Assembly (NCBI GenBank): GCA_937910975.1
Contig: CALEMZ010000065.1
Location: forward strand, 1 to 22,138
Direction: 5' to 3'
Length of the DNA: 22,138 bases
Source: an uncultured Pseudorhodobacter sp.
Lineage (GTDB): Bacteria > Pseudomonadota > Alphaproteobacteria > Rhodobacterales > Rhodobacteraceae
Part shown: positions 7,039-14,761 of the stretch, piece after piece
Layout of the letters: every line of letters begins with the position of its first letter
Numbering within the stretch: the stretch's first letter is position 1
The notes under the pieces: model-generated
The model's input: the letters and a program-made list of their open reading frames with translations, nothing else
Told to the model about the DNA's origin: nothing
Databases searched by the model: none
Made by a program: the position numbers and the translations under genes

Positions 7039-8937
7039 TTATGCCGCTGCAATCAGGTCTGGCGCGCGGTAGCTCTCTACGTAAGTGAGGATGACGTGAT
7101 GTGCTTCAGCGACAGAGTTCGTGGCCACGGCAGTGCGCAGCGCACGAAGTGCTGTGGCCATTTCCAGTTCGGTCAGGCTTTGCTCTTGCGCGCGCAGAAT
7201 TTTGGAGTGTGGCGTTGTCAAAAGCCCCTCGCCGATCAGCAGTTCTTCATGCAGCTTCTCGCCTGGGCGCAACCCTGTTACCACAATCTCAATGTCACCG
7301 CCCGGGTTTGCGGTATTTTGCACTGACAGCCCCGCAGCTTCGATCATCTGTCGCGCGAGATCCCGGATCTTAACGGGCTCACCCATATCCAGCACAAAAA
7401 CGTCGCCGCCGTCTCCATCTGAAAAGGAGCCTGCCAATAGAACAAGCCGCGCGGCCTCCGCAATAGTCATGAAATAACGGGTAACATCTTCATGCGTCAG
7501 GGTGATTGGCCCACCCTTCGCGATCTGCTCACGAAACAGCGGTATCACAGAACCGGAAGAGCCAAGTACATTGCCAAAACGCACCATGGAAAAAACGGTG
7601 CTTTTGGACCGCTTGGCAAGATCTTGCACAACCAGTTCTGCCAAACGCTTTGATGCCCCCATCACATTGGTCGGGCGAACGGCTTTATCGGTTGAGATCA
7701 GGACAAACTTGCGAACTCCCGCCTCATTGGCGGCATCTCCCAATGTCCGCGTACCCAGCACGTTATTGGCGAGTCCGGCAATTGGGTTTGCCTCAACCAA
7801 GGGCACATGTTTGTAGGCCGCAGTATGAAACACAATATCCACCTTATGTTCGATCATCACCGTCCGTGCCAAGCGACTATCCATGACAGAGCCAAGAACC
7901 GCAACGATCCGCGTTCCGGTGCCTTCAGCAAGCTCCGCCAATTTCCGTTCAATCGTGTAGAGCGCGATCTCGCTAACCTCATACAACACAATACAGGCTG
8001 GCCGGCTCGGCAATAGTTGGTGGCAAAGTGCCGACCCGACAGAGCCACCTGCGCCGGAGACGAGCACGGTTCGTCCGTTATAGGTCTCGGCACCCCACGG
8101 CATTCCATTCTCTACCTGCATACGGCCCAAGAACGCATCAGGCTCGACCGGGGCAAGGGTGTCCACCAATTGCTCCACACCAACAATCTGCGCGAAGGAA
8201 GGGACGGACATCACGGTCAGTCCCATCATTTGAAGCTTGCGCGCAATCAACGCCAGCTTTGGCGCGGGCACCGAAGGCATCGCCAATAGAACGCGATCAA
8301 CGCCCATCTGTGTCGTGAGATCGACAATCCGTTCGGAACTGAAAATGCGAAGCCCCTCCAATGACATCGAGTGCAGCGCCGGATTGTCGTCGACAAAGGC
8401 CACCGGGAGAATGCTGTCATGCGAACGAAGCGCCGCGACAAGTTGCATCCCTGTTCGCCCGGCGCCATAAACTAGCACCCTGCTGCGCGATTGCCCGGAG
8501 CGCAAAATCCAAAGAAGCGTGTGCAGCATTGTGAATCGCGCACCCACAACGATGAGAAAAAAGATCAACCCAAAAAGAATGACCCCCAAGCGTGAGTGAT
8601 CAATTGATGACATGCCAACAACCACGCTGAAGGAAACTGTAACCAGCAGGGCCATAATACCTGTCCGCAAAATACCACGCGATTCGTATGAGTTAAGTTT
8701 GATGCTCGGCATTTTCAGCAGAACGGAAAATGCGCCTGCAAGCCCAGCCAAAACCAAGAAAGCTGGCCAATGCGTCTCTAGAAAATTAAAGGTCGGAAGG
8801 GCGTCATAAAGGACCGAGGATGAAAGCAGGAATGCGATCGGGGCAAGGGTAACGTCTGCCAGGGCAAGGATGGCCTTCTTTTGTGCTCTTGAAAACCCGT
8901 CGACCAATCTGAAAAGAGGGGTTCTGACGAAGGGCAT
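7039..8937 (-). CDS. Membrane-anchored nucleotide-sugar 4,6-dehydratase/epimerase (FlaA1/WbpM/CapD family)
   Basis: 632-residue polysaccharide-biosynthesis enzyme, expected to act on UDP-GlcNAc or a related UDP-sugar at the cytoplasmic membrane, making a 4-keto-6-deoxy sugar for surface polysaccharide or glycan. Four N-terminal membrane helices (about 25-145) are followed by a first Rossmann domain (GAGRTG, 158-163) and the SDR catalytic domain (GAGGSVG, 295-301; STDKAVRPTNVMGASKR, 415-431). The catalytic Tyr is replaced by Met (M426 with K430), as in large WbpM/PglF-type members. I chose the ATG at 8937 because AGGAAG sits 3-5 bases upstream; ATGs at 8949 and 8991 are in frame but lack a good site. 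It ends in tandem stops. It stands alone, without sugar-transferase neighbours, and looks less GC-rich than the thi operon. Confidence 0.9.
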   Translation of the reverse strand: MPFVRTPLFRLVDGFSRAQKKAILALADVTLAPIAFLLSSSVLYDALPTFNFLETHWPAFLVLAGLAGAFSVLLKMPSIKLNSYESRGILRTGIMALLVTVSFSVVVGMSSIDHSRLGVILFGLIFFLIVVGARFTMLHTLLWILRSGQSRSRVLVYGAGRTGMQLVAALRSHDSILPVAFVDDNPALHSMSLEGLRIFSSERIVDLTTQMGVDRVLLAMPSVPAPKLALIARKLQMMGLTVMSVPSFAQIVGVEQLVDTLAPVEPDAFLGRMQVENGMPWGAETYNGRTVLVSGAGGSVGSALCHQLLPSRPACIVLYEVSEIALYTIERKLAELAEGTGTRIVAVLGSVMDSRLARTVMIEHKVDIVFHTAAYKHVPLVEANPIAGLANNVLGTRTLGDAANEAGVRKFVLISTDKAVRPTNVMGASKRLAELVVQDLAKRSKSTVFSMVRFGNVLGSSGSVIPLFREQIAKGGPITLTHEDVTRYFMTIAEAARLVLLAGSFSDGDGGDVFVLDMGEPVKIRDLARQMIEAAGLSVQNTANPGGDIEIVVTGLRPGEKLHEELLIGEGLLTTPHSKILRAQEQSLTELEMATALRALRTAVATNSVAEAHHVILTYVESYRAPDLIAAA

Positions 8938-9267
8938 CTGCTTCCTCATGGCGCGGGTTGGTCTCTTTGGGTGCGCGGGATAAGGTTGCATTTGAATATT
9001 GAGTTCTCACTATAGTGTGCATCACAAGCGAGAAGCCGAGACTGGGATATGTGGCACACCCAAGCACTTACTACCTGTCTTCCCGGCACGTTGATCTCTT
9101 GCTAAACAAACCTCGTAAAAAGAGTGTTAACGCCGACGCATTGATGACTGGCCGCGGTTTCAGAAGTTCGGTAGGGTTTTGGTATACCGAACCAAGCCGC
9201 AGGCCCGTGGCACGTTTGCCAATACGGGTGGCGGATCAAGCGCCGTGCACAGCGAAAAGGACCAGCT
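8938..9267. promoter_or_regulatory. Divergent intergenic region between the polysaccharide gene and the hydroxyacid dehydrogenase
   Basis: About 330 bases with no supported gene; if the polysaccharide gene starts at 8991 it is 276. It should hold promoters for both flanking genes. A 10-bp palindrome CACTATAGTG (9008-9017) contains TATAGT on the minus strand and might be a -10 element for the polysaccharide gene, but no good -35 is visible. A degenerate GntR-type operator (9177-9191) is listed separately. Confidence 0.45.
9177..9191. promoter_or_regulatory. Degenerate copy of the GGTATACC operator upstream of the hydroxyacid dehydrogenase
   Basis: TTTTGGTATACCGAA has the same GGTATACC core and left arm as the two perfect sites at 11020 and 11058, with a degenerate right arm. 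It lies 77 bases before the dehydrogenase start. It probably binds the GntR protein encoded at 10249-10938, placing this gene in the same regulon as the TRAP operon. Confidence 0.65.
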
Positions 9268-10215
9268 ATGATGCAATCGATCTTGCTTGCCATTGGAGCC
9301 TATAATGATTGGGATATTCTGGATATGCATGCAGGGTTTGACCTGACGCAACTGGCTTCAGTTTCGGATCTGGCTATGGTCGATATGGCGCGGCGTGCTG
9401 CGGTCAAGGCCGTCGCTTACAAGGGCCATAAACCCTTTGGTGCAGCTGAGATGGACCTTTTGCCAGCCCTTGAGGTCATTGCAAATTACGGTGTCGGCTA
9501 TGATGCGATTGACGTCGCCGCCGCCAAGCAGCGCGGGGTTCGTGTCACTAATACCCCAGATGTATTGAATGATGATGTGGCCGATCTGGCCGTGGGTATG
9601 CTACTGGCCTTTACGCGCAATATGATGACCAACGCTGAATGGTTGGCGCGCGGTGACTGGGCCGAAAAAGGCGACCCGCCGCTTGCCCGCAAATTTAGCG
9701 GTGCGCGGGTTGGCATCATGGGGCTTGGTCGCATTGGGCGCGAAATCGCGGATCGTCTGGCAGCATTCAAGATGGAAATCCACTATCACAGCCGCAGCGC
9801 TAAAGACACGCCTGAGGGCTGGGTCTGGCATCCAACCCCCGAGGGCTTGGCCGCAAGCTGTGACTATATGGTTGTCGCCCTGATCGGTGGAAAGCAAACC
9901 GAAGGCTATGTGTCTCGGGATGTCATTGCCGCCATGGGGGCGGATGCCGTGATTGCCAATATTTCGCGCGGCTCAACCATTGACGAAGAGGCGCTTCTGG
10001 AGGCGCTTGAAGCCAAGCGTATTCGCGGGGCCGCGCTTGATGTATTCCGCGTTGAACCACAGCTTGATCCACGCTTCCAAAAGCTGAGCAATGTGTTTTT
10101 GCAGCCGCATCAAGGCTCGGCCACGATTGAAACCCGTAAGGCCATGGGGGCCCTTCAGCGTGCCAATATCCGGGCGCATCTGGCAGGGGAGCCGCTTTTA
10201 ACGCCGGTCAACTGA
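9268..10215 (+). CDS. D-2-hydroxyacid dehydrogenase (NAD(P)-dependent)
   Basis: 315-residue cytosolic enzyme of the D-isomer-specific 2-hydroxyacid dehydrogenase family, interconverting a 2-hydroxy acid and a 2-keto acid. The catalytic triad is visible: R234 (NISRGS), E263 (VFRVEP) and H281 (LQPHQGSAT). The nucleotide-binding loop is GLGRIG (152-157), preceded by the substrate-loop region NYGVGYDAIDV (73-83). It resembles glyoxylate/hydroxypyruvate reductases of the GhrB type, but the substrate is open. AAAGGA lies 6 bases before the ATG at 9268, with a second ATG next to it. It is convergent with the GntR gene and has a copy of the shared operator upstream, so it may reduce or oxidise an intermediate of the downstream pathway. 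Confidence 0.92.
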   Translation: MMQSILLAIGAYNDWDILDMHAGFDLTQLASVSDLAMVDMARRAAVKAVAYKGHKPFGAAEMDLLPALEVIANYGVGYDAIDVAAAKQRGVRVTNTPDVLNDDVADLAVGMLLAFTRNMMTNAEWLARGDWAEKGDPPLARKFSGARVGIMGLGRIGREIADRLAAFKMEIHYHSRSAKDTPEGWVWHPTPEGLAASCDYMVVALIGGKQTEGYVSRDVIAAMGADAVIANISRGSTIDEEALLEALEAKRIRGAALDVFRVEPQLDPRFQKLSNVFLQPHQGSATIETRKAMGALQRANIRAHLAGEPLLTPVN

Positions 10216-10248
10216 CGTATTGCACCTCATGGCCCGCGCCCTGACAGA

Positions 10249-10938
10249 TCAGGTCGCCGCCTCTTCTTGGGGCGCGACTTTTTGGTTTGGGTGTTCCTTG
10301 CGATCATAGATATCAGTGATATTCAGCACCAAGTGCCGCATATGGCTTTCAACCTCAGCGCTCACCAGCGCCACATCGCGGGTCTTTAGCCCTTTTACAA
10401 TGGCGCCGTGCTGTTGCAATACGCGGGCACGGTCGCGCCGCAAACTGGCTGCCAGAAATCTGGGCCGCCACAGTCGCGCCATGTAAGCGGCATGGGTGTC
10501 GATCAGGGACAGGTTGTGCGATGCGGCTGTGATCAGCCGATGAAACCGCATATCAACCTCAAAATAATCAACCGCATCCGCCGTATCCGAAATACGCAGC
10601 ATCTTTTCATGCAGCGCGTCAATCTCGTCCATTTCCTCGTCGGTGACATTCACACAAGCCAGCCGTGCGCCAAGGGATTCTAGCGTGTTCATCACAATGA
10701 GATCGTCTGTAATCTCTTGTTGGCTTGGATTCGCCACCACCGGGCTGCGGGAGGGACGCAAAATTACCAGCCCTTCACTTGCCAGAATACGTATGGCTTC
10801 CCTTAAGGGTGTCCGGCTTACGCCGCGCCCGGCGGAGTTGTCACGCTCCTTGATAAGTGCGCCCGGCGCTAGCGTCCCCAACAGTATATCACGTCGCAGA
10901 CTATCTGCTATTTGCTCGGCAAGTGTACGTTCAGGCAT
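10249..10938 (-). CDS. GntR-family transcriptional regulator, FCD (FadR/VanR) subfamily
   Basis: 229-residue DNA-binding regulator. An N-terminal winged helix-turn-helix (about 5-70, with GVSRTPLREAIRILASEGLV at 39-58) is followed by an all-helical FCD ligand-sensing domain. The usual metal ligands are present: D129 and H133 (DMRFH), H177 and H199. In this family a small carboxylate normally binds at that site and releases the repressor. It is transcribed away from dctP, with two perfect GGTATACC palindromes in between. The ATG at 10938 follows GGTGGA; an in-frame stop lies a little upstream with no other start. I infer that it represses the TRAP operon, its own gene, the hydroxyacid dehydrogenase and the azlC/IlvD-type pair. 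Confidence 0.93.
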   Translation of the reverse strand: MPERTLAEQIADSLRRDILLGTLAPGALIKERDNSAGRGVSRTPLREAIRILASEGLVILRPSRSPVVANPSQQEITDDLIVMNTLESLGARLACVNVTDEEMDEIDALHEKMLRISDTADAVDYFEVDMRFHRLITAASHNLSLIDTHAAYMARLWRPRFLAASLRRDRARVLQQHGAIVKGLKTRDVALVSAEVESHMRHLVLNITDIYDRKEHPNQKVAPQEEAAT

Positions 10939-11019
10939 ATTCCACCCAGTTAATTTCCCAACGTATTAAGCCAAGTGCTTTCAAAATGCACCCTCCTTCC
11001 CGAATGAAAAGTATGCTAA

Positions 11020-11035
11020 TTTTGGTATACCAAAA
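11020..11035. promoter_or_regulatory. GntR operator 1 (perfect 16-bp palindrome)
   Basis: TTTTGGTATACCAAAA is a perfect palindrome in the 250-base divergent region between the GntR gene (start 10938) and dctP (start 11189). It is nearer the regulator and probably serves autoregulation. Its centre is 38 bp from that of the second copy. Confidence 0.8.
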
Positions 11036-11039
11036 ACGG

Positions 11040-11069
11040 TTGTTTTTCATATTTAAGTTTTGGTATACC
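11040..11069 (+). promoter_or_regulatory. Tentative promoter of the TRAP operon
   Basis: TTGTTT (11040-11045), an 18-base spacer and TATACC (11064-11069) form a weak sigma-70-like promoter. The -10 lies inside the second operator, so a bound repressor would block RNA polymerase. The match is partial and was found by eye. Confidence 0.3.
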
Positions 11070-11073
11070 AAAA
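11058..11073. promoter_or_regulatory. GntR operator 2 (perfect 16-bp palindrome)
   Basis: Second identical copy of TTTTGGTATACCAAAA, 116 bases before the dctP start. Together with the copy at 11020 it forms a tandem site typical of FCD-type GntR repressors, whose genes often lie beside their operators. Confidence 0.8.
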
Positions 11074-11188
11074 TGGTTGCATTTCATCACGACTCCGGTA
11101 GCGTCATCCGTGGCACGGAGAATAATCCCTGTCGGGTCAGGGAGGGGCGCATTGCCTAATGACCAAAGCAAATGTTCTGGGAGGAACC

Positions 11189-12196
11189 ATGACACTACGC
11201 ACTTATGTATTGCCCGCGATCATCGCAGCTGGGTTTGCCGTTCCTGCGGCAGCAGAAACCCTCCGCATCCAAAACCACTATGCCCCTGAGACAGTATCGG
11301 GGAAGCTTATTCAGCAATTCGTTGATGATGTCGAAGTGATGTCTGGCGGTGAGTTGGATATTGAAATGTTTTTCTCCTCTTCCGTTGTCAAAACGGTGGA
11401 GACTTTTGATGCCGCAGCAACCGGAATTCTTGACTGTGACATGACGGGCGGCGCCTATCAGACCGGCAAAAACCCGGCGTTCCAGTTCGTCGGTGACATC
11501 ATGGGGGGCTATGACACCCCGTGGCAGCAATATGCCTGGCTCTACAACGGTGGATTTGAGGCTGCAGACAGCCTTTATGGCCAATATGGCATGAAGCTGG
11601 TCGGCTGGTCGATCTATGGCCTTGAATCCTTTGCGTCGACCAAGCCGATTCGTGGCCCGGCCGATCTGGTGGATTGGAAATTCCGCTCCCCACCCGGTCT
11701 GGAAACTGAGATCTTTGCCTCCATGGGCGCAAAGCCGATCGTGATGGATTTCACCGAAATCTTCACCGCGCTTGAAACCGGGATCATTGACGGTGCTGAC
11801 GCGTCGGGCTTGGCCAACAACAAAGGCATGGGCCTTTATGACATCGCCAAGCACGCCAACTTCCCCGGCTTTCACTCGATGCCGTCGGACCATCTGGCTT
11901 GCAACAAAGGGAAATGGGACAGCCTGAGCGAACAGCACCGCCGTATCCTTGATACCGCGATGCAGAAGTTCTCGTTCCAGTCGGCATTGACCTTTGAGGT
12001 GAAGAACCTCGAAGCCAAGGCTGAGCTTGAGGCGCAAGGTGTGGCCATCTACGACTGGTCGAGCGAAGATCGCTCGGCTTTCCGCAGCGCGGCACAAGCC
12101 GCATGGCAGGGCTGGGCCGACAAAACCCCCGAGGCTCGTGCGCTGGTTGACAGCCACATGGCCTTCCTGACGCAGCTTGGTCTCGTCAAGAAGTAA
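11189..12196 (+). CDS. dctP: TRAP transporter substrate-binding protein (DctP family)
   Basis: 335-residue periplasmic solute receptor of a tripartite ATP-independent transporter, which uses an ion gradient to import organic acids. The signal peptide MTLRTYVLPAIIAAGFAVPAAA is cut near residue 22. The conserved arginine that grips the ligand carboxylate is R166 in WKFRSPPG, followed by the family segment IVMDFTEIFTALETGIIDGAD. The frame is open from ATG 11159, but GGGAGGAA lies directly before the ATG at 11189 and that start gives a clean signal peptide. A terminator-like hairpin separates it from dctQ. The ligand is probably the carboxylic acid handled by the downstream enzymes. Confidence 0.95.
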   Translation: MTLRTYVLPAIIAAGFAVPAAAETLRIQNHYAPETVSGKLIQQFVDDVEVMSGGELDIEMFFSSSVVKTVETFDAAATGILDCDMTGGAYQTGKNPAFQFVGDIMGGYDTPWQQYAWLYNGGFEAADSLYGQYGMKLVGWSIYGLESFASTKPIRGPADLVDWKFRSPPGLETEIFASMGAKPIVMDFTEIFTALETGIIDGADASGLANNKGMGLYDIAKHANFPGFHSMPSDHLACNKGKWDSLSEQHRRILDTAMQKFSFQSALTFEVKNLEAKAELEAQGVAIYDWSSEDRSAFRSAAQAAWQGWADKTPEARALVDSHMAFLTQLGLVKK

Positions 12197-12212
12197 GGCT
12201 CAATCACGAGGT

Positions 12213-12245
12213 ACGGCAGGCCGGGAAACCCGCCTGCCGTTTTTT
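12213..12245 (+). terminator. Intercistronic terminator/attenuator between dctP and dctQ
   Basis: ACGGCAGGC pairs with GCCTGCCGT in a 9-bp stem, with an inner GGG-AAA-CCC hairpin, followed directly by six T. It starts 17 bases after the dctP stop. Leaky termination here would give more receptor than membrane subunits, and the hairpin may also protect the dctP mRNA from 3' decay. Confidence 0.85.
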
Positions 12246-12300
12246 GACCGCCGATCTGTCTTTGCAGTCGGTTACCTTCCAACAAAGGGGGAGTTGGGAA

Positions 12301-13092
12301 ATGCGTGCTTCGAATGCTTCGAGGGAGTTGCTTTGGCCCTTGGTTTTCGTCATAGCTGGCGGGTATCTGGCTTGGTATGCACCACGGTTCATCGTATTTT
12401 TCGGCGGAGCAACAGACGCACTTGCGTTTCGCATCCCTTCGGCCGGAGTGATCGACTTTGTCGCGCTGTTTTCTGCGATCGGTGCTTTGGCCTTAGGTAT
12501 TTTCACCATCAGGCCGGCCCCTCAGGAAGGCATGAACGCAGGCGTCTTTGACCGTATGAGCCTGTTTATGGGGCGGGTGACAATGCTCCTGATCGTAGGG
12601 CTCGTGCTCGTGATGTTCTATGAGGTCGTCGCGCGATATGTATTTGAAAAACCAACACTTTGGGCGAATGAGCTGTCGCTGTGGATCGCGGGTGCGATCT
12701 TCTTGTTTTCCGGCCTTTATGCCATGCAGCAACGGTCGCATATCCGCATCTACCTGCTTTATGATGTGATGCCACGCAACTTGCAGCGCGCCTGTGACTT
12801 GATTTCAACCACGCTCATCCTTGGCTTTGCCTTTGTCATGCTTTGGGGCAGCTACAATGAGGCCCGCGATAAATTCATGCGCTGGGAAACCTTTGGCACC
12901 GCCTTTGATCCGCCGATCCCTGCGACGCTCAAACCTTTGCTGATCATCTTCATCTGCCTGGTTGCGCTACAGTCGCTCGTGAACCTGATCACTGATTGGA
13001 GCAAAGGCCGCGAGGTCCACGCCGTCGTCGACGAAGAGGAAATTGAAGAGTTCGTTCAGGAAATGAGCGCCAAGCTCAACAATAAAGGCTAA
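12301..13092 (+). CDS. dctQ: TRAP transporter small permease subunit (DctQ family), extended form
   Basis: 263-residue inner-membrane subunit that joins the receptor and DctM. The core DctQ domain (about residues 90-235) has four helices and the family segment ARYVF...WANELSLWIAGAIFLFSGLYAM. Two additional helices precede it (about 10-30 and 42-65), so this is longer than the usual 160-200 residues. A soluble acidic tail DEEEIEEFVQEM ends the protein. The frame is open from TTG 12244, inside the terminator T-run. ATG 12301 with GGGGGAG upstream is the better start. It is 4 bases from dctM. The extra helices are matched by an enlarged DctM, suggesting a co-evolved large-type TRAP membrane complex. 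Confidence 0.9.
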   Translation: MRASNASRELLWPLVFVIAGGYLAWYAPRFIVFFGGATDALAFRIPSAGVIDFVALFSAIGALALGIFTIRPAPQEGMNAGVFDRMSLFMGRVTMLLIVGLVLVMFYEVVARYVFEKPTLWANELSLWIAGAIFLFSGLYAMQQRSHIRIYLLYDVMPRNLQRACDLISTTLILGFAFVMLWGSYNEARDKFMRWETFGTAFDPPIPATLKPLLIIFICLVALQSLVNLITDWSKGREVHAVVDEEEIEEFVQEMSAKLNNKG

Positions 13093-13096
13093 CAGC

Positions 13097-14692
13097 ATGT
13101 TTGATATTTCCACTATTTCCCTGGTCTTGCTGCTGTCGATGTTTTTGCTTTTGGCCATAGGCATGCCGTTGGGCTTTGCCTCGGCGGCACTTGCCGTTCT
13201 GGTGCTCTTCATGAAGTTTGGACCCGACTTCTTGTTCGGAACCTTTGGCATCGGCCCTCTCGGCATTCTCTCGCAGCGCGTATACGGGCTGTTGACCGAC
13301 TATGTGCTGATCTCAATTCCGCTCTTCATATTCATGGCGAATTTGCTGGAACGTTCCGGCATCGCGGGGCAGATGTATACCTCGCTCAACGTCTGGCTTA
13401 GCCGGACACGGGGCGGCATCGCCATCGTGACCTCGATCATGGCGGTTATTATGGCCGCGATGTCTGGCATCATCGGGGGTGAGGTTGTGCTTTTGGGCCT
13501 GATCGCGCTGCCGCAAATGCTGCGCCTTGGGTATAACCAAAACCTTGCCATCGGCGTGATCTGCGCCAGTGGTAGCCTTGGCACCATGATCCCACCGTCC
13601 ATCGTACTTATCATCTATGGTCTGATCACCGAAACGTCGATCAAAGCGCTGTTCACGGCGTCTTTCTTGCCGGGCTTCATGCTGGCATCGTTCTTCATCA
13701 TATACATCATCATCCGCACGCAGTTGAACCCAAGCGAAGCGCCCCTGCCGCCGGATGATCCGGACGATCCAAAGGGCCGCGAAAAGGGCATGTTGTTCCT
13801 TACTTTCCTTGCAACTTTGGGCGCCGGTTTTGGTGCAGCCCTGTGGCTCCGTGTCGTGTTCTTTACTGTGACCGGGCAAAACCGGGTGCTGGAGGGAGTC
13901 GATCCGATCACCCTTGGCACGGCCGAGTATGTCTGGAAGATCGGGGCTTTCGTGCTTGTTTGCTTGGCCCTCATTGCTTTCGTGTTTGGCAAGGAACGGC
14001 TGAAGCTAAGCTGGGAAATGGGCAAGGGCCTTGTCGCGCCGATTCTGGTGATCGGGGTCGTGCTTGGCTCTATCTACGGTGGCATCACAGGCATTACTGA
14101 GGCCGCAGGCATGGGCGTAATTGCAGTGTTTACGATCGCCGTTCTGCGCAAGGAAATGACAGGCCACATGCTCTGGGACAGCCTGAAACGCACACTCAAG
14201 GCCACTGGCACCATCATCTGGGTCACCATAGGCGCAACCGCACTGGCCGGGGCCTATACGATTGCGGGCGGGCCAACCTATATCGCCAACATGATTATCG
14301 GGCTGGATGTGCCTGCAATGGGCATCATCCTTATGATGATGCTGATCTTCCTGATCCTTGGCGCGCTGATGGATTGGGTTGGCATCGTGCTTCTGGTCAT
14401 GCCGGTCTTTTTGCCCATCGTGCTGAAACTCCCCGTCGAAGATCTCGGCATATTCGGAGAGTTGAACCCTCGTCATGTGGCGATCTGGTTCGGGGTGGTG
14501 TTTTGCATGAACATGCAGGTTTCATTCCTGTCGCCGCCCTTCGGGCCAGCCGCGTTTTACCTCAAATCCGTCGCCCCGGCGCATATCTCGCTGACCGATA
14601 TCTTCAAAGGCTTCTTGCCCTTTATCTGCATCCAGATATTGGCACTTTCGGTACTTCTGATCTGGCCGCCGATCATTTCGATCTTCTTGTGA
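13097..14692 (+). CDS. dctM: TRAP transporter large permease subunit (DctM family), enlarged
   Basis: 531-residue transport subunit forming the substrate and ion path, with roughly 13-15 membrane helices. Family motifs include RTRGGIAIVTS (103-113), MSGIIGGEVV (122-131) and GSLGTMIPPSIVLIIYG (159-175). Ordinary DctM proteins are about 425-440 residues. Here a hydrophilic, Pro/Asp-rich loop (PPDDPDDPKGREKG, about 218-231) and about 90 further residues with extra helices are inserted in the middle. The ATG is 4 bases after the dctQ stop and uses AAAGG within the end of dctQ. Identity is secure; the ligand is not known. Confidence 0.94.
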   Translation: MFDISTISLVLLLSMFLLLAIGMPLGFASAALAVLVLFMKFGPDFLFGTFGIGPLGILSQRVYGLLTDYVLISIPLFIFMANLLERSGIAGQMYTSLNVWLSRTRGGIAIVTSIMAVIMAAMSGIIGGEVVLLGLIALPQMLRLGYNQNLAIGVICASGSLGTMIPPSIVLIIYGLITETSIKALFTASFLPGFMLASFFIIYIIIRTQLNPSEAPLPPDDPDDPKGREKGMLFLTFLATLGAGFGAALWLRVVFFTVTGQNRVLEGVDPITLGTAEYVWKIGAFVLVCLALIAFVFGKERLKLSWEMGKGLVAPILVIGVVLGSIYGGITGITEAAGMGVIAVFTIAVLRKEMTGHMLWDSLKRTLKATGTIIWVTIGATALAGAYTIAGGPTYIANMIIGLDVPAMGIILMMMLIFLILGALMDWVGIVLLVMPVFLPIVLKLPVEDLGIFGELNPRHVAIWFGVVFCMNMQVSFLSPPFGPAAFYLKSVAPAHISLTDIFKGFLPFICIQILALSVLLIWPPIISIFL

Positions 14693-14708
14693 CGGGCGCC
14701 TGAAATTT

Positions 14709-14738
14709 GTCCCCCCCTGGGCCTTGCCTCGGGGGGGC
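14709..14738 (+). repeat. C7/G7 hairpin between dctM and the oxygenase gene
   Basis: Seven C (14711-14717) and seven G (14731-14737) form a 7-bp GC stem around a 13-base loop, 18 bases after the dctM stop. No T-run follows, so it is more likely an mRNA-stability or weak attenuation element than a terminator. Confidence 0.45.
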
Positions 14739-14761
14739 ACCTCGTTGATCTGGGGATTGTG

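Noticed and set aside
9008..9017. Palindrome CACTATAGTG as a possible operator
   Set aside because: Single short copy with no repeat elsewhere in the window; noted only as a possible -10 region.
12244..12300. TTG start extending dctQ by 19 residues
   Set aside because: It begins in the T-run of the terminator; ATG 12301 has a clear Shine-Dalgarno site and a better N-terminus.
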